Notes under the pieces: model-generated
Seen by the model: the letters and a program-made list of their open reading frames with translations, nothing else
Told to the model about the DNA's origin: nothing
Databases searched by the model: none
Program-made: the position numbers and the translations under genes
In this document: piece after piece, positions 24,757 through 33,918 of the stretch
How positions within the stretch are numbered: the first letter of the stretch is position 1
How the letters are laid out: each line of letters starts with the position of its first letter
Assembly: GCF_001399455.2 (NCBI RefSeq)
Contig: NZ_LLEI02000021.1
Coordinates: 496,001 to 560,000 of the forward strand
Length of the DNA stretch: 64,000 nt
From: Vibrio bivalvicida
GTDB taxonomy: Bacteria; Pseudomonadota; Gammaproteobacteria; Enterobacterales; Vibrionaceae
Direction of reading: 5' to 3'

Positions 24757-26022
24757 ATGAGTGGCGCAATTATTAAAGTTTCAAGAAACACCGAAAATGC
24801 ACCCGTTTCAGAGCTTTCTACGCAAAGCGTAGCATTCTCTCACTACAACAATATTTCTGCGCAATTACCTCTAGACCCTACAACGGGTGAGATTGTCGTC
24901 GGTGATGTTAAAGACCAAGCGAAACAATGTTTAAGCAATATTAAGGCGATTGTTGAAAGTATTGACCACGTCATGGACGACGTTGTTCGCATCAATGTTC
25001 ACCTGAAGAACATTTCAGATCTGGCAGCTGTGGATGAGGTATATTCGACCTTCTTCCCTAACTTGCTACCAACGCGCACGACCGTAGCTGTCAACGCACT
25101 ACCACATGGCGACGCTCTGGTTCAAATGGACGCACTTATCTCAAACGGTGAAGGCACAGCACCTCAAGAGCCTTGCGCACTGATCAAGCTATCTACAGAC
25201 AGCAAAAAAGCCCCATTCAGCCCTGTATCGACTCAGACCGTCGCATTTTCTCACTACAATAATATTTCTGCGCAACTACCTATCGATGCTGAAACAGGCA
25301 AGTTAGTCGAAGGTAGTGTGCAAGAGCAAACCGCGCAGTGTCTGAAAAACATCAAAGCGATTATGGAAAGCATTGATGTACCATTCGACGACATTGTTAA
25401 GGTTAATGTTTACCTTAAAGATCTCGCTGACATGGCAGCTGTTGATGAGGCATACAGCACTTTCTTCCCAGATTCGTCAATCGCGCGTACTTTAGGCTAC
25501 GTACCAGCGCGCACCTTTGTTTCAGTGGCTGATCTACCAATGGGCGCTCGCGTTCAGATTGATGCGGTTGTTTCGCACGGTGACGGTACACCACCGCAAG
25601 AGGTTGAAGACAGACACGGTATTGTTATCAGAGCTCACAACACTGAAAACGCACCAATCAACCCGCTACACACTCAGACAGTCGCCTTCTCGCACTACAA
25701 TCATATTGCAGCGCAGTTACCTATGAAAGCTAACGTGAGCCAACTTGTTTCCGGTGGTGCAAAAGATCAGGCTGCGCAATGTCTCAACAATATCAAAGCG
25801 ATCGTTGAAAGTATTGATCATGTGATGGACGATATCGTCAAGGTCAACATCCAACTACGTGATATGGCAGATTTAGAAGCAGTGAATGAAGTGTATAAGA
25901 CATACTTTGAGCGTGAGCTTCCTGCGCGTACTGTTGTCGGTGTATCAGAAATTGCTATGGGTGCACTAGTACAAATTGATGCAGTGGTGTCTAACGGTGA
26001 AGGCACACCGCCAAACGCATAA
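24757..26022 (+). CDS. Triple-domain RidA (YjgF/YER057c/UK114) family protein
   Basis: 421 residues made of three tandem RidA-like units (about 1-138, 139-285 and 286-421). Each starts with a VAFSHYNNISAQLP-type segment, contains a QCL-NIKAI-ESID helix, and ends with A-VQ-DA-ISNGEGT. Each unit also keeps the RT-V motif whose Arg binds the imine carboxylate in RidA (PTRTTV, PARTFV, PARTVV). RidA proteins deaminate reactive 2-aminoacrylate-type imines in the cytoplasm and normally act as homotrimers, with active sites between subunits. A chain of three could form a whole trimer by itself. It is monocistronic, with a terminator behind it. Confidence 0.88.
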   Translation: MSGAIIKVSRNTENAPVSELSTQSVAFSHYNNISAQLPLDPTTGEIVVGDVKDQAKQCLSNIKAIVESIDHVMDDVVRINVHLKNISDLAAVDEVYSTFFPNLLPTRTTVAVNALPHGDALVQMDALISNGEGTAPQEPCALIKLSTDSKKAPFSPVSTQTVAFSHYNNISAQLPIDAETGKLVEGSVQEQTAQCLKNIKAIMESIDVPFDDIVKVNVYLKDLADMAAVDEAYSTFFPDSSIARTLGYVPARTFVSVADLPMGARVQIDAVVSHGDGTPPQEVEDRHGIVIRAHNTENAPINPLHTQTVAFSHYNHIAAQLPMKANVSQLVSGGAKDQAAQCLNNIKAIVESIDHVMDDIVKVNIQLRDMADLEAVNEVYKTYFERELPARTVVGVSEIAMGALVQIDAVVSNGEGTPPNA

Positions 26023-26048
26023 GAATAGATTCTAAATATAATTAAATA

Positions 26049-26080
26049 AGAGACTGGTTAATTATAATTGGTCTCTTTTT
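26049..26080 (+). terminator. Terminator of the triple-RidA gene
   Basis: Stem AGAGAC/GTCTCT (26049-26054 and 26071-26076), extended by G-T and A-T pairs, followed by T5. Confidence 0.82.
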
Positions 26081-26169
26081 ATTTATAATAACTGGATGTT
26101 TATCCGAAATATTGGATAGTGTTTGTTTTTTGTTATTATCGGTGAGAGTTTAAAGTTAGTTTTAGTTAA

Positions 26170-26197
26170 AATTAAGCCCGCATAAATGCAGGCTTAT
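26170..26197 (-). terminator. Terminator for the 82-residue gene
   Basis: Stem AAGCC/GGCTT with an inner GCAT/ATGC pair. Read leftward it runs into TTAATTTTAA. Confidence 0.7.
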
Positions 26198-26213
26198 TAT
26201 CTGTTTATTTTGA

Positions 26214-26462
26214 TTAGTGGGGGCGTTTAGGTCCATTTCGAACCAAATCTTGGCCTGTCTGGAATACCTCTTCTGTTACCCAACGACCTAACACCAGTTG
26301 ATGCTTATCGTCTAATACTGCTACAAATCGACGTCCGTCACTGTTATTGGTTGCTAATACTACGCCCGCAGCATTGCTTAGTCCTAGAACGCCACTTTCT
26401 ACCGCAACGAGGAACGCTTCAAGTTCGGTTAGGTCAGCAATAATTCTATCGTCATTAATCAT
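26214..26462 (-). CDS. Small hypothetical protein
   Basis: 82 residues, beginning MINDDRIIADLTELEAFLVAVESG. The protein is acidic at the N-terminus, with a VVLATNN then RRFVAVLDD strand pair, and ends in a basic GPKRPH tail. No signal peptide, membrane segment or known motif is visible. It has its own terminator, which supports a real gene. Function unknown. Confidence 0.6.
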   Translation of the reverse strand: MINDDRIIADLTELEAFLVAVESGVLGLSNAAGVVLATNNSDGRRFVAVLDDKHQLVLGRWVTEEVFQTGQDLVRNGPKRPH

Positions 26463-26711
26463 TGGATTTGTCTCTGTCTACTTCTGTTTTTACGACCACA
26501 TTGAATCAACGGGTGGTTTAATCTTGCCGCTACTTTAACGATCATAGTGCTTAAATGCTACCGCCGCACCTTCATCAATGGCTTATACCTTAACCATTTA
26601 ATCCTCTTTTCGACCATTCACTCCCGATTTTTTCCATTTGTCACATAGTGCTGCAGTCTTTTTGTTGTCTAGTTAGTCTTTCACTATCAAAACAGGCAAG
26701 GGAATAGGCAA

Positions 26712-27356
26712 ATGAATTCAGCAAAATTAGCAGGTATCTTGGGTGTGGGCTTACTTATGGCGGCACATGTTATGGCTGCCCCAAGCGAAGAGTTGATCGC
26801 GCAATATAATCTCGCCGCAGAAGGCGATGAAGACAAAGTTGAACAGGTGTATCAGCAACTCGAACAACAGATTTCACAGCAAGGTGTTGATCCATTGAGC
26901 TTAGTTTATTTGGGCAGTACCCAAACCCTAATGGGGCGAGACGCGTTTATGCCTTGGAACAAGATGAAGTACACCGAGCAAGGGCTTGCGACCATCAGCA
27001 AAGGGTTGGACTTATTGCACGCTCAAGCCACACCTATTGAACAGCAAGACTATCGTCAGGGGTTACCTGAGTCGTTGCTTGCGAGATCGATAGCGGGCTC
27101 AACCTTTACTTCTTTACCCGATATGTTTAATCACTTTGAACGTGGTTATGACATCTTCCTTGATTTGTTAGCCGATAACTCATTCACCACGCAGCACTAC
27201 GACGCGATCTCTTGGGTTTATATTTACGCCATTCAAGCAGCACTAAGAGCGGAAGATAAGCCTCAAGCTAAAAAATGGGTAGCGGAGATGCAAGCTCGTA
27301 ACCCTAACCACCCGATGACATTACAAGCAACAGCCATTTTAGATTCGGCTGCTTAA
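26712..27356 (+). CDS. Periplasmic helical (TPR-like) protein, first gene of an envelope operon
   Basis: 214 residues. Signal peptide (about 1-22, ending VMA) followed by an all-helical mature protein that reads like degenerate TPR units: EELIAQYNLAAEGD, LLARSIAGSTFTSLPDMFNHFERGYD, YIYAIQAALRAEDKPQAKKW. No catalytic motif. The ribosome site AAGGGAATAGG precedes it. It is followed after nine bases by the ABC ATPase gene, and all seven genes up to 33154 are tightly packed, so it is probably the periplasmic partner of that transporter. Confidence 0.8.
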   Translation: MNSAKLAGILGVGLLMAAHVMAAPSEELIAQYNLAAEGDEDKVEQVYQQLEQQISQQGVDPLSLVYLGSTQTLMGRDAFMPWNKMKYTEQGLATISKGLDLLHAQATPIEQQDYRQGLPESLLARSIAGSTFTSLPDMFNHFERGYDIFLDLLADNSFTTQHYDAISWVYIYAIQAALRAEDKPQAKKWVAEMQARNPNHPMTLQATAILDSAA

Positions 27357-27365
27357 GGAGGCGTT

Positions 27366-28049
27366 ATGATTCGTTTCGAGCAACTCAGTAAGACATATCG
27401 AATAGGGCAACAGCAAGTTGAAGCCTTGAGCCAGGTCAGTGGTGAGATCAATAAAGGTGAGATGGTCGCCTTGTGTGGTCCTTCAGGTTCAGGAAAAAGT
27501 ACTCTGTTAAATATACTAGGGCTACTGGATATGGACTATCAAGGCTCAATAGAGTTATCTGGTACAGCATACCCAAAAGATAACCTAAAAGCCGCTCAAA
27601 TGCGTCGAAATCAACTGGGGTTTGTATTTCAGAAGTTCAATCTAATACCTGTGATGACGGCGTGGGAAAATGTTGCGTATCCACTGATGTTGAATGGTTA
27701 CTCTCTTCAAGATCAGAAACGAAAATCCATCGAAATTTTGGACAAAGTTGGTTTGAAAGAATTTGCCAACCATCGCCCAGATAACCTCTCTGGTGGGCAA
27801 CAACAGCGAGTTGCAATTGCCAGAGCATTGATACACAAGCCACAAATGGTGATCGCCGATGAACCAACCGCAAGTTTAGACAGCCACACCGCCTCGGTCG
27901 TTATTGATCTGATGAAAAGCCTTGGGCACGAGTTTGACACAACTTTCATTGTTGCCACACACGACCCACGTATGGCGGTGCAGTGTGACCGAAGCATCGA
28001 CCTACTAGACGGTACGATTAATAAGGAGCCAATGAAATGGGCAAGCTAA
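27366..28049 (+). CDS. ABC transporter ATPase, LolD/MacB type
   Basis: 227 residues with Walker A GPSGSGKST, Q-loop, signature LSGGQQQR, Walker B MVIADEPTAS and the H-loop THDPRM. The sequence is typical of the LolD/MacB/FtsE group that drives mechanotransmission ABC systems rather than importers. It overlaps the permease gene by 13 bases, and AAGGAG inside its 3' end is the permease ribosome site. Confidence 0.93.
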   Translation: MIRFEQLSKTYRIGQQQVEALSQVSGEINKGEMVALCGPSGSGKSTLLNILGLLDMDYQGSIELSGTAYPKDNLKAAQMRRNQLGFVFQKFNLIPVMTAWENVAYPLMLNGYSLQDQKRKSIEILDKVGLKEFANHRPDNLSGGQQQRVAIARALIHKPQMVIADEPTASLDSHTASVVIDLMKSLGHEFDTTFIVATHDPRMAVQCDRSIDLLDGTINKEPMKWAS

Positions 28050-29296
28050 TTCCACAATCATTGCGTATTGCGTATCTTAACCTACAGCGAAATAAACGTC
28101 GTAGCGTTTTGTCGTTATTGATCATTGCGATCGCTATTTTTGCTTTAACATCGGCTGGTGGATTCGGGCTTTATACCTATGACTCTCTGCAAGAGTCGAC
28201 GGCAAGAGATACTGGCCATTTAACTATCAGCCAGCCCGGATTTTTTGAGAAAGATGAAGAGATGCCACTCGCAAATGGTTTAGCTGACGGGACTCAACTT
28301 ACTCAACGCATTTTAGCTAATAACAAAGTTCGTGGGGTTCAGCCGAGAATTGAGTTTACAGGGCTTGTGTCTAACGGCAGTAAATCAACCATTTTTGTTG
28401 GCACAGGAGTCAATGAGCGTGAATTTGATATGAAGGGGCCATTTTTGGATGTGCGCCAAGGCAAAACGTTGTCGAGCATTCAATCATCACGTTACGACCC
28501 AAGTGAGCCAGAAGTGATGCTAGGTGTGGATTTGGCTCGCAACTTAAGTGTTGAACCCGGAGACTGGGTGACGTTATTGGCAACAACAAGCGATGGTGCG
28601 CTCAACGCCTATGACTATAAGGTAAGAGGCATTTACTCAACGGGTGTTCCTGAACTCGACAAGCGTCAGCTTTATATTCACATTAAATCTGCCCAAGAGC
28701 TTTTGAGTAGCGACAGGGTAAGTACATTGTCGGTATTCTTGTTCGACACAGAGCAAACACTGCCAATGAAACAATGGGTAGAAGCGCAACTTGCAGCGAT
28801 GGATCTTAAACAACCTGTAGAAATCACGCCTTGGCAAGATCGCGCGTTTTTCTATACCAAGGTGAAAGATCTTTATGACCGTATCTTTGGCATCATGGGC
28901 GCGGTAATGGCTTTGGTCGTGTTTGTTGCGTTGTTTAATACCATGACAATGTCGGTCACTGAACGCACAAGAGAGATTGGAACACTTTCGGCTCTAGGTA
29001 CTTACCCAGGTGAGATTGTATCTGGGTTTGTTAGAGAATCTGCTCTGCTTGCCATGATTGGAGCCTCGATTGGTGGGGTGTTGAGTTTTGTCGTTAGCCT
29101 ATTGCTTATGGTGGTTGATGTGCAAATGCCACCTCCTCCTGGTCGAAGCGAGGGTTATCCGCTTAATATCTATTTTTCACCAGAGCTACTTATCACAACG
29201 GCAATAGGTGTGTTGATCATTTGTGTTGTCGCAGCATGGTTATCGGCATCGAAAGGAGTTAAGAAACCAATCACGGAGGCACTGATTTATGTTTAG
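28037..29296 (+). CDS. ABC permease, MacB/LolCE-type (FtsX domain)
   Basis: 419 residues. An N-terminal basic helix and membrane segment (LRIAYLNLQRNKRRSVLSLLIIAIAIFALT) is followed by a large periplasmic MacB-PCD-like domain (about 45-275). Three C-terminal membrane segments with the FtsX motif follow, in VTERTREIGTLSALGTYPGEI. This topology fits type VII ABC exporters such as LolCE and MacB, which move lipoproteins, lipids or peptides by conformational coupling. It overlaps the next gene by 8 bases. Confidence 0.92.
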   Translation: MGKLIPQSLRIAYLNLQRNKRRSVLSLLIIAIAIFALTSAGGFGLYTYDSLQESTARDTGHLTISQPGFFEKDEEMPLANGLADGTQLTQRILANNKVRGVQPRIEFTGLVSNGSKSTIFVGTGVNEREFDMKGPFLDVRQGKTLSSIQSSRYDPSEPEVMLGVDLARNLSVEPGDWVTLLATTSDGALNAYDYKVRGIYSTGVPELDKRQLYIHIKSAQELLSSDRVSTLSVFLFDTEQTLPMKQWVEAQLAAMDLKQPVEITPWQDRAFFYTKVKDLYDRIFGIMGAVMALVVFVALFNTMTMSVTERTREIGTLSALGTYPGEIVSGFVRESALLAMIGASIGGVLSFVVSLLLMVVDVQMPPPPGRSEGYPLNIYFSPELLITTAIGVLIICVVAAWLSASKGVKKPITEALIYV

Positions 29297-30047
29297 TTCG
29301 ATTAAAAAGATAGCTATTGGTATGTTGCTTGCCGCAGCGGCATCAACGGTGATGGCCAAAGATGTGGTGACTATGGTTAAAAATGCTGACCAATATCGCC
29401 TTGATACCGATGCAGCGAAAGTAGTCTCGTTGGTCAGTTTGTTTGAAAATGGCGAGCTAGATAAAACGCGTGAATACAATGTTTACACTCGCCCTAACCG
29501 AGAGTCTTTAGTCTTGTTTAAGTCACAGGTTGAAGCGGGGCAAAAGATGTTGATGTTGGGAGACAACTACTGGCTAGTGATGCCGAAAAGCCGCCGCCCG
29601 ATTCGAATTACACCGATGCAAAAGTTGCTGGGTGAAGCCTCTGTAGGAGATATTTCAACGCTAACCTGGAGTGAAGATTACCACGCTACTTTTGTAAAAC
29701 CTGAGCAGTTGGATGTAGATGGTGAATCGTTGCAAGTGAATCACTTACGCCTAAGAGCAACAACTAAGGGCGCCAGTTATTCCAAAATCGAATTGTGGCT
29801 AGATGAAAGTAATGATTTTCCGATCAAAGCTGACCTTTACCTGCGTTCAGGAAAATTGGCCAAACGAGCTTGGTTTACCCCAGGAGAGCGTGACGGTCAG
29901 CAGCGTGTTGTCGCTATGATCTTACTCGACCAAATTCAGCCTGCGAAAAAGACGGTGATTGAGTATCAAGAAATCGTGCCTTTTGAGCTTGAAGACAAGT
30001 ACTACAATCCTGCCTATCTTACTCGTAATGCAGTATCGGAGTTGTAG
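29289..30047 (+). CDS. LolA-like periplasmic protein (outer-membrane lipoprotein-sorting family)
   Basis: 252 residues. Signal peptide ending VMA, then a beta-rich mature protein resembling the LolA-like / outer membrane lipoprotein-sorting protein family: NVYTRPNRESLVLFKSQVEAGQKMLMLGDNYWLVMPKSRRPIRITP, split here as motif landmarks NVYTRPNRES, GQKMLMLGDNYW and RRPIRITP. The fold carries hydrophobic ligands across the periplasm. It lies between the permease and a beta-barrel gene, with start and stop codons overlapping, so it could ferry the cargo to the outer membrane. Cargo unknown. Confidence 0.8.
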   Translation: MFSSIKKIAIGMLLAAAASTVMAKDVVTMVKNADQYRLDTDAAKVVSLVSLFENGELDKTREYNVYTRPNRESLVLFKSQVEAGQKMLMLGDNYWLVMPKSRRPIRITPMQKLLGEASVGDISTLTWSEDYHATFVKPEQLDVDGESLQVNHLRLRATTKGASYSKIELWLDESNDFPIKADLYLRSGKLAKRAWFTPGERDGQQRVVAMILLDQIQPAKKTVIEYQEIVPFELEDKYYNPAYLTRNAVSEL

Positions 30048-31316
30048 ATGAAACTGTGCTTTGCGTTAATCAGTTCAATGGTGCTTGCCACATCGGTAAT
30101 CGCTGATGAAATCCGCTTTGATTGGGACTATACGCTAAGTGCCAACACAGCTGAACATCGTGATTCGGCGTTGCTAGGTTCTCCGGACGAAAAAAGCACC
30201 CAAATCGTCGATGCGCTTCTAGATTTACAACTAGAAGGGTATGGTTTTACTGGCCTGATTGCTGCTAAAGCAAACCAAATCTATAGCTCGGATTCATCTC
30301 AATCTTATGATGGTGAGCTGATAATCCAAGAACTATTTTGGCAAGGTGGTGTGGATTTGTTTAACACCCCAATAGATTTGACCTTAGGCAAAGTACGACT
30401 CGATTGGGGGGTAGGTTACGGCTATCGCCCACTTGATGTCTTTAAACCTTATCGAAGAAACCCAGTTGGGATTCAGGTGGAAGAAGGCACCGGTGTTGCG
30501 ATGGCTTCGTACTTTGACATGTCAGGGGAATGGAGCCTTGTATACAGCGACTCTTCATGGACGCAGCAAAAGGGCAGCGAGCTAGAAGACGCGTCGGAGC
30601 AACAAGGTTTAGGCTTCCGGCGTTATGCTCTTTGGGGTAATAGTGAGTGGCAAATGCTTGCTTACTATGATGATGTTAGACAAGGTTTGCTCGGTGGTTC
30701 ATTTGTTACGGTGCTCAATGATGCCTGGTCTGTTCACAGCTCCGTACTCTATCAGCGTAAGTACCATAGTTATGCACAAGGTGAAAGTAATATCCCTGTC
30801 AATTTGGTTGAGGAAAAGGATGGCTTTCAAGCGTTAGTTGGACTCAACTGGGCAAACGCAGTGGGTAATAACATCATCTTAGAGTATTGGTATGACAGTC
30901 GAAGTTGGAGTAAAGGGGAGTGGAATAATGCGTATGATCGCGCTGCTTCACTTTCTAACCATAATGAACTTAAGCCGCTGGCATCTTCTTATGCTCAGGG
31001 TTTAAACAATGCTAACCTCGTACAACACAACGTGATGTTCCACTGGTCTCTAGATTCTACAAGCTGGAGTCAGTGGGTATGGACGAACGAGATTCTATGG
31101 CTTGATAACCTGACCCCAACCTTTGATCTTTTATATTCGCCACAGGATCAGGGTATGATTGCTACCCAATGGTTAAATTATCGAGTCTACGATTCTGGCT
31201 CTGCGTCATTTTCTGTGGAACTTGCAGCCCGTTTTATGACAGGTGACAGTGAGTCTCTATATGCAAATTTATCTGATAAGCGTATGATTTTTCTTAATCT
31301 AAGAGGGAAATTCTAA
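30048..31316 (+). CDS. Outer-membrane beta-barrel protein of the operon
   Basis: 422 residues. Signal peptide ending VIA (about 1-19), then alternating amphipathic strands with many aromatic girdle residues (WSLVYSDSSW, WQMLAYYDD, IILEYWYDSRSW). It ends in FLNLRGKF, a terminal Phe typical of BAM substrates. The middle contains LTLGKVRLDWGVGYGYRPLD, reminiscent of DUF1302/porin-like barrels that accompany LolA-like proteins and RND pumps in other bacteria. Its ATG begins immediately after the LolA-like stop. It overlaps the kinase gene by one base (TAATG). Confidence 0.8.
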   Translation: MKLCFALISSMVLATSVIADEIRFDWDYTLSANTAEHRDSALLGSPDEKSTQIVDALLDLQLEGYGFTGLIAAKANQIYSSDSSQSYDGELIIQELFWQGGVDLFNTPIDLTLGKVRLDWGVGYGYRPLDVFKPYRRNPVGIQVEEGTGVAMASYFDMSGEWSLVYSDSSWTQQKGSELEDASEQQGLGFRRYALWGNSEWQMLAYYDDVRQGLLGGSFVTVLNDAWSVHSSVLYQRKYHSYAQGESNIPVNLVEEKDGFQALVGLNWANAVGNNIILEYWYDSRSWSKGEWNNAYDRAASLSNHNELKPLASSYAQGLNNANLVQHNVMFHWSLDSTSWSQWVWTNEILWLDNLTPTFDLLYSPQDQGMIATQWLNYRVYDSGSASFSVELAARFMTGDSESLYANLSDKRMIFLNLRGKF

Positions 31317-32350
31317 TGACCCAATCGACGACTGACACAGTAGGTGCTTTAAAAAGTTTTGGTTACACGAGCATCTTCTGTGCAGTGATTGCTGTGGTTA
31401 CGAAAACAATCTGGCCGAGCGCGTATCTTGAACACCTCGTGATCAGTTTAGGTTTTGGTTATAGCTCGGTGGTAAGTTCTTTAGTTGTATACAGGTTTTG
31501 GCCGCAGCTATCAAAGCTAATCGTTACGGGGATAGCGATTACTTGTGCAATGGTAATTGGTACAGCCAATGCGTATTGGTGGTTAAACGACTATGAGACT
31601 TTCTCTGATCTCAGTCAGATGAAATCTGTTGTGATTCTTGGCTTTATATTTTCCGCGATCTGCTTTTTCTATTTTTATAATCACGAGCAGAAACTGATTG
31701 CTCAAAAGGAGTTAGAGACCGCTAAGCGTATTCAATCTGAGCAAGAGAAGGCCTTGGTGATGAGCCAACTACGCCACTTGCAAAGTCAGATCGAACCACA
31801 CTTTTTGTTCAATACACTCGCCAATGTTAGTGCCTTGATTAGCCAAGATCCCAAGGCCGCTCAGCATATGTTAGAAAAACTAACGGATTTGCTTAGAGGG
31901 ACGTTACAAAACAGCCGTCAAGAGACATCGACCCTAGGCGCAGAATTAGAATTAGTCGACGCCTACTTAGCCATTCAGACGATACGCTTGGGTGAGCGTT
32001 TGAGCTACACCATAAATAACTCGGTCAATGAAGAGGTCACTTTTGCCCCTTTGTTACTCCAGCCTTTAGTCGAAAATGCCATTCAGCATGGAATCGAACC
32101 CAAAGTTGATGGAGGTGAGATCTCTGTCGAAGTCTCGCACAAAGAACAACTTATGGTGATTGAAGTGGAAGATTCTGGTGTAGGGTTTGCGAATGCACCG
32201 AACAGTACTGGTCATGGGATTGGATTAGAAAATACCAAAGAGCGACTGAAAGCACTTTATGGCCCTCAAGCTAGTCTTACCATTAAGCAGTCGACATCGG
32301 GTGGTGTTCAGGCGGTGATCCAAGTGCCATTTGCTAGAGTCAGTTCTTAA
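31316..32350 (+). CDS. LytS/YehU-type sensor histidine kinase
   Basis: 344 residues. Four hydrophobic segments (about 15-30, 41-60, 68-90 and 105-122) form a simple membrane sensor with almost no periplasmic domain, followed by a coiled coil. The His_kinase (PF06580-type) motif QIEPHFLFNTLAN has the phosphoacceptor His at 162. A HATPase domain follows (LLQPLVENAIQHGIEP, VEDSGVGF, GIGLENTKERL). Its position directly after four transport genes suggests that it senses flux or damage connected with this transporter. Confidence 0.92.
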   Translation: MTQSTTDTVGALKSFGYTSIFCAVIAVVTKTIWPSAYLEHLVISLGFGYSSVVSSLVVYRFWPQLSKLIVTGIAITCAMVIGTANAYWWLNDYETFSDLSQMKSVVILGFIFSAICFFYFYNHEQKLIAQKELETAKRIQSEQEKALVMSQLRHLQSQIEPHFLFNTLANVSALISQDPKAAQHMLEKLTDLLRGTLQNSRQETSTLGAELELVDAYLAIQTIRLGERLSYTINNSVNEEVTFAPLLLQPLVENAIQHGIEPKVDGGEISVEVSHKEQLMVIEVEDSGVGFANAPNSTGHGIGLENTKERLKALYGPQASLTIKQSTSGGVQAVIQVPFARVSS

Positions 32351-32362
32351 CAGGAAGGTTTC

Positions 32363-33154
32363 ATGACGAATAAGGGATACAGCGCAGTAATTGCAGATGA
32401 CGAGCCGCTATTGAGACATCATCTAAACAAAATGCTCGCCGACGTTTGGCCGCAACTTGAGATTGTTGGTCAAGCGAAAAACGGTCAAGAAGCTTTAGAG
32501 ATGATCGAGCAATCAAAGCCCGATGTTGTTTTTCTAGATATAAAAATGCCTCAATTAGATGGTATGTCTGCTGCGAAAGCGTTAGGTAAAATGGGCAGCC
32601 TCACTCAAGTTGTGTTTATCACTGCGTATGATGAGTATGCACTGCAAGCATTTGAGGCTAACGCACTTGACTATCTATTAAAGCCTTTATCCGAGCAGAG
32701 ACTAGAGCAGTGTATATCAAAGATAAAGCAGCGCCTTGAGAGTGCATCTGCACCTCACCAGCCAGATATGGCGACATTGCTTACTCAAATTCAGCAACTT
32801 GGAGATCAATCGATACCGAGTTATTTGAGCTGGCTACGAGCCAGTAAAGGGGAGGATATCCATCTTATCTCTATCTCGGATGTGCTCTACTTTAAGGCGG
32901 AAGATAAGTATGTTTCAGTATTTACCAAAGAAGAAGATAAAACTGTTGAATACCTATTGAGAACGTCATTAAAAGAGTTATTGCAACAACTTGATCCAAA
33001 CAATTTTTGGCAGATACACAGATCAACCATTATCAATGTTTCGGCCGTCGAGAAAGTTAAAAAAGTCATTACCGGCAAAATGGTGGTTGTAATTGGTAAC
33101 GCCAAACTGCCTGTCAGTCGAGCGATGCAAAGCCAGTTTACAAACCTTTGGTGA
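32363..33154 (+). CDS. LytTR-family response regulator
   Basis: 263 residues. Receiver domain (about 8-125) with the acidic pair DDE at 12-14 and the phosphoacceptor D59 in VVFLDIKMP, then a LytTR DNA-binding domain (about 160-262: DVLYFKAEDKYV, FWQIHRSTIINVSAVEKV). It is the partner of the kinase gene 12 bases upstream, with AGGAAGG as ribosome site. LytTR proteins bind paired direct repeats; I did not find a confident pair upstream of 26712. Confidence 0.93.
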   Translation: MTNKGYSAVIADDEPLLRHHLNKMLADVWPQLEIVGQAKNGQEALEMIEQSKPDVVFLDIKMPQLDGMSAAKALGKMGSLTQVVFITAYDEYALQAFEANALDYLLKPLSEQRLEQCISKIKQRLESASAPHQPDMATLLTQIQQLGDQSIPSYLSWLRASKGEDIHLISISDVLYFKAEDKYVSVFTKEEDKTVEYLLRTSLKELLQQLDPNNFWQIHRSTIINVSAVEKVKKVITGKMVVVIGNAKLPVSRAMQSQFTNLW

Positions 33155-33245
33155 TCTTGCTGTAAATTTGCTCACTGGAATTTAGTGCAATTTGATGGCA
33201 AGCGATTATGCTTAAAGCTATCAACAACACTCCGGAGCAAAGTGG

Positions 33246-33857
33246 ATGGCCGAAAATAAACTCTACTACATTTATGATCCTATGTGTTCTTGGTGCTGGG
33301 GTTATAAGCCTGTGTGGCAGCAGATTTGCCAAATTTTAGAGGGCAAGATCGAAATTCAGTACGTAGTGGGCGGTCTAGCCCCAGACTCTGATCTGCCAAT
33401 GCCAGCTGAAATGCAGCGACAAATAGTCTCGCATTGGCGAAAAATTGAAGACTTCCTTGGAACTCAGTTTAACTATGAGTTTTGGAACACTAACCTTCCT
33501 AGGCGTTCCACTTACCCTGCATGTCGAGCGGTATTGGCTGCGCGCAAACAGGGTGCGGAGAAACAGATGCTCAGTGCCATTCAATCGGCATATTATCTAG
33601 AAGCGCGAAACCCAAGTGACAGTGATGTACTGATAGATCTTGCCGACAGCATAGGTTTGGATATCGAGCGGTTTGAATCCGATTTCGGCTCGGTCACCTT
33701 AAATGAAGAGTTTATGCGCGAGTTAGATTTCGCACGCAGCATAGGTGGTAATAGCTTCCCCTCGCTGTTTGTCCAAACGGCTGAAGGCATCGTAGAACTT
33801 CAAGTTAATTATCAGTCAGCACAAACCACTATTAGCCAGATCGAACAGTTAATCTAA
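33246..33857 (+). CDS. DsbA-family (FrnE-like) thioredoxin-fold protein
   Basis: 203 residues, no signal peptide, so cytoplasmic. Thioredoxin-fold start LYYIYDPMCSWCWGY with the redox pair C14-S-W-C17, a helical insert (about 60-150), and the cis-Pro region GGNSFPSLFV. CxWC-type DsbA-like proteins in the cytoplasm include FrnE and disulfide isomerase-like oxidoreductases. It may follow the two-component genes in the same transcript, but a 91-base gap separates them. Confidence 0.82.
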   Translation: MAENKLYYIYDPMCSWCWGYKPVWQQICQILEGKIEIQYVVGGLAPDSDLPMPAEMQRQIVSHWRKIEDFLGTQFNYEFWNTNLPRRSTYPACRAVLAARKQGAEKQMLSAIQSAYYLEARNPSDSDVLIDLADSIGLDIERFESDFGSVTLNEEFMRELDFARSIGGNSFPSLFVQTAEGIVELQVNYQSAQTTISQIEQLI

Positions 33858-33868
33858 GTGATAAAGCA

Positions 33869-33903
33869 AAACAGTAACACCGGCGTATTGCTAGGTGTCA
33901 CTG
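33869..33903 (-). terminator. Terminator of the alpha-glucosidase gene
   Basis: Arms CAGTAACACC/GGTGTCACTG with one mismatch (33872-33881 and 33894-33903). Read leftward the stem is followed by TTTTGCTTTAT. Confidence 0.7.
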
Positions 33904-33918
33904 CTTGTAGACTCTTCA

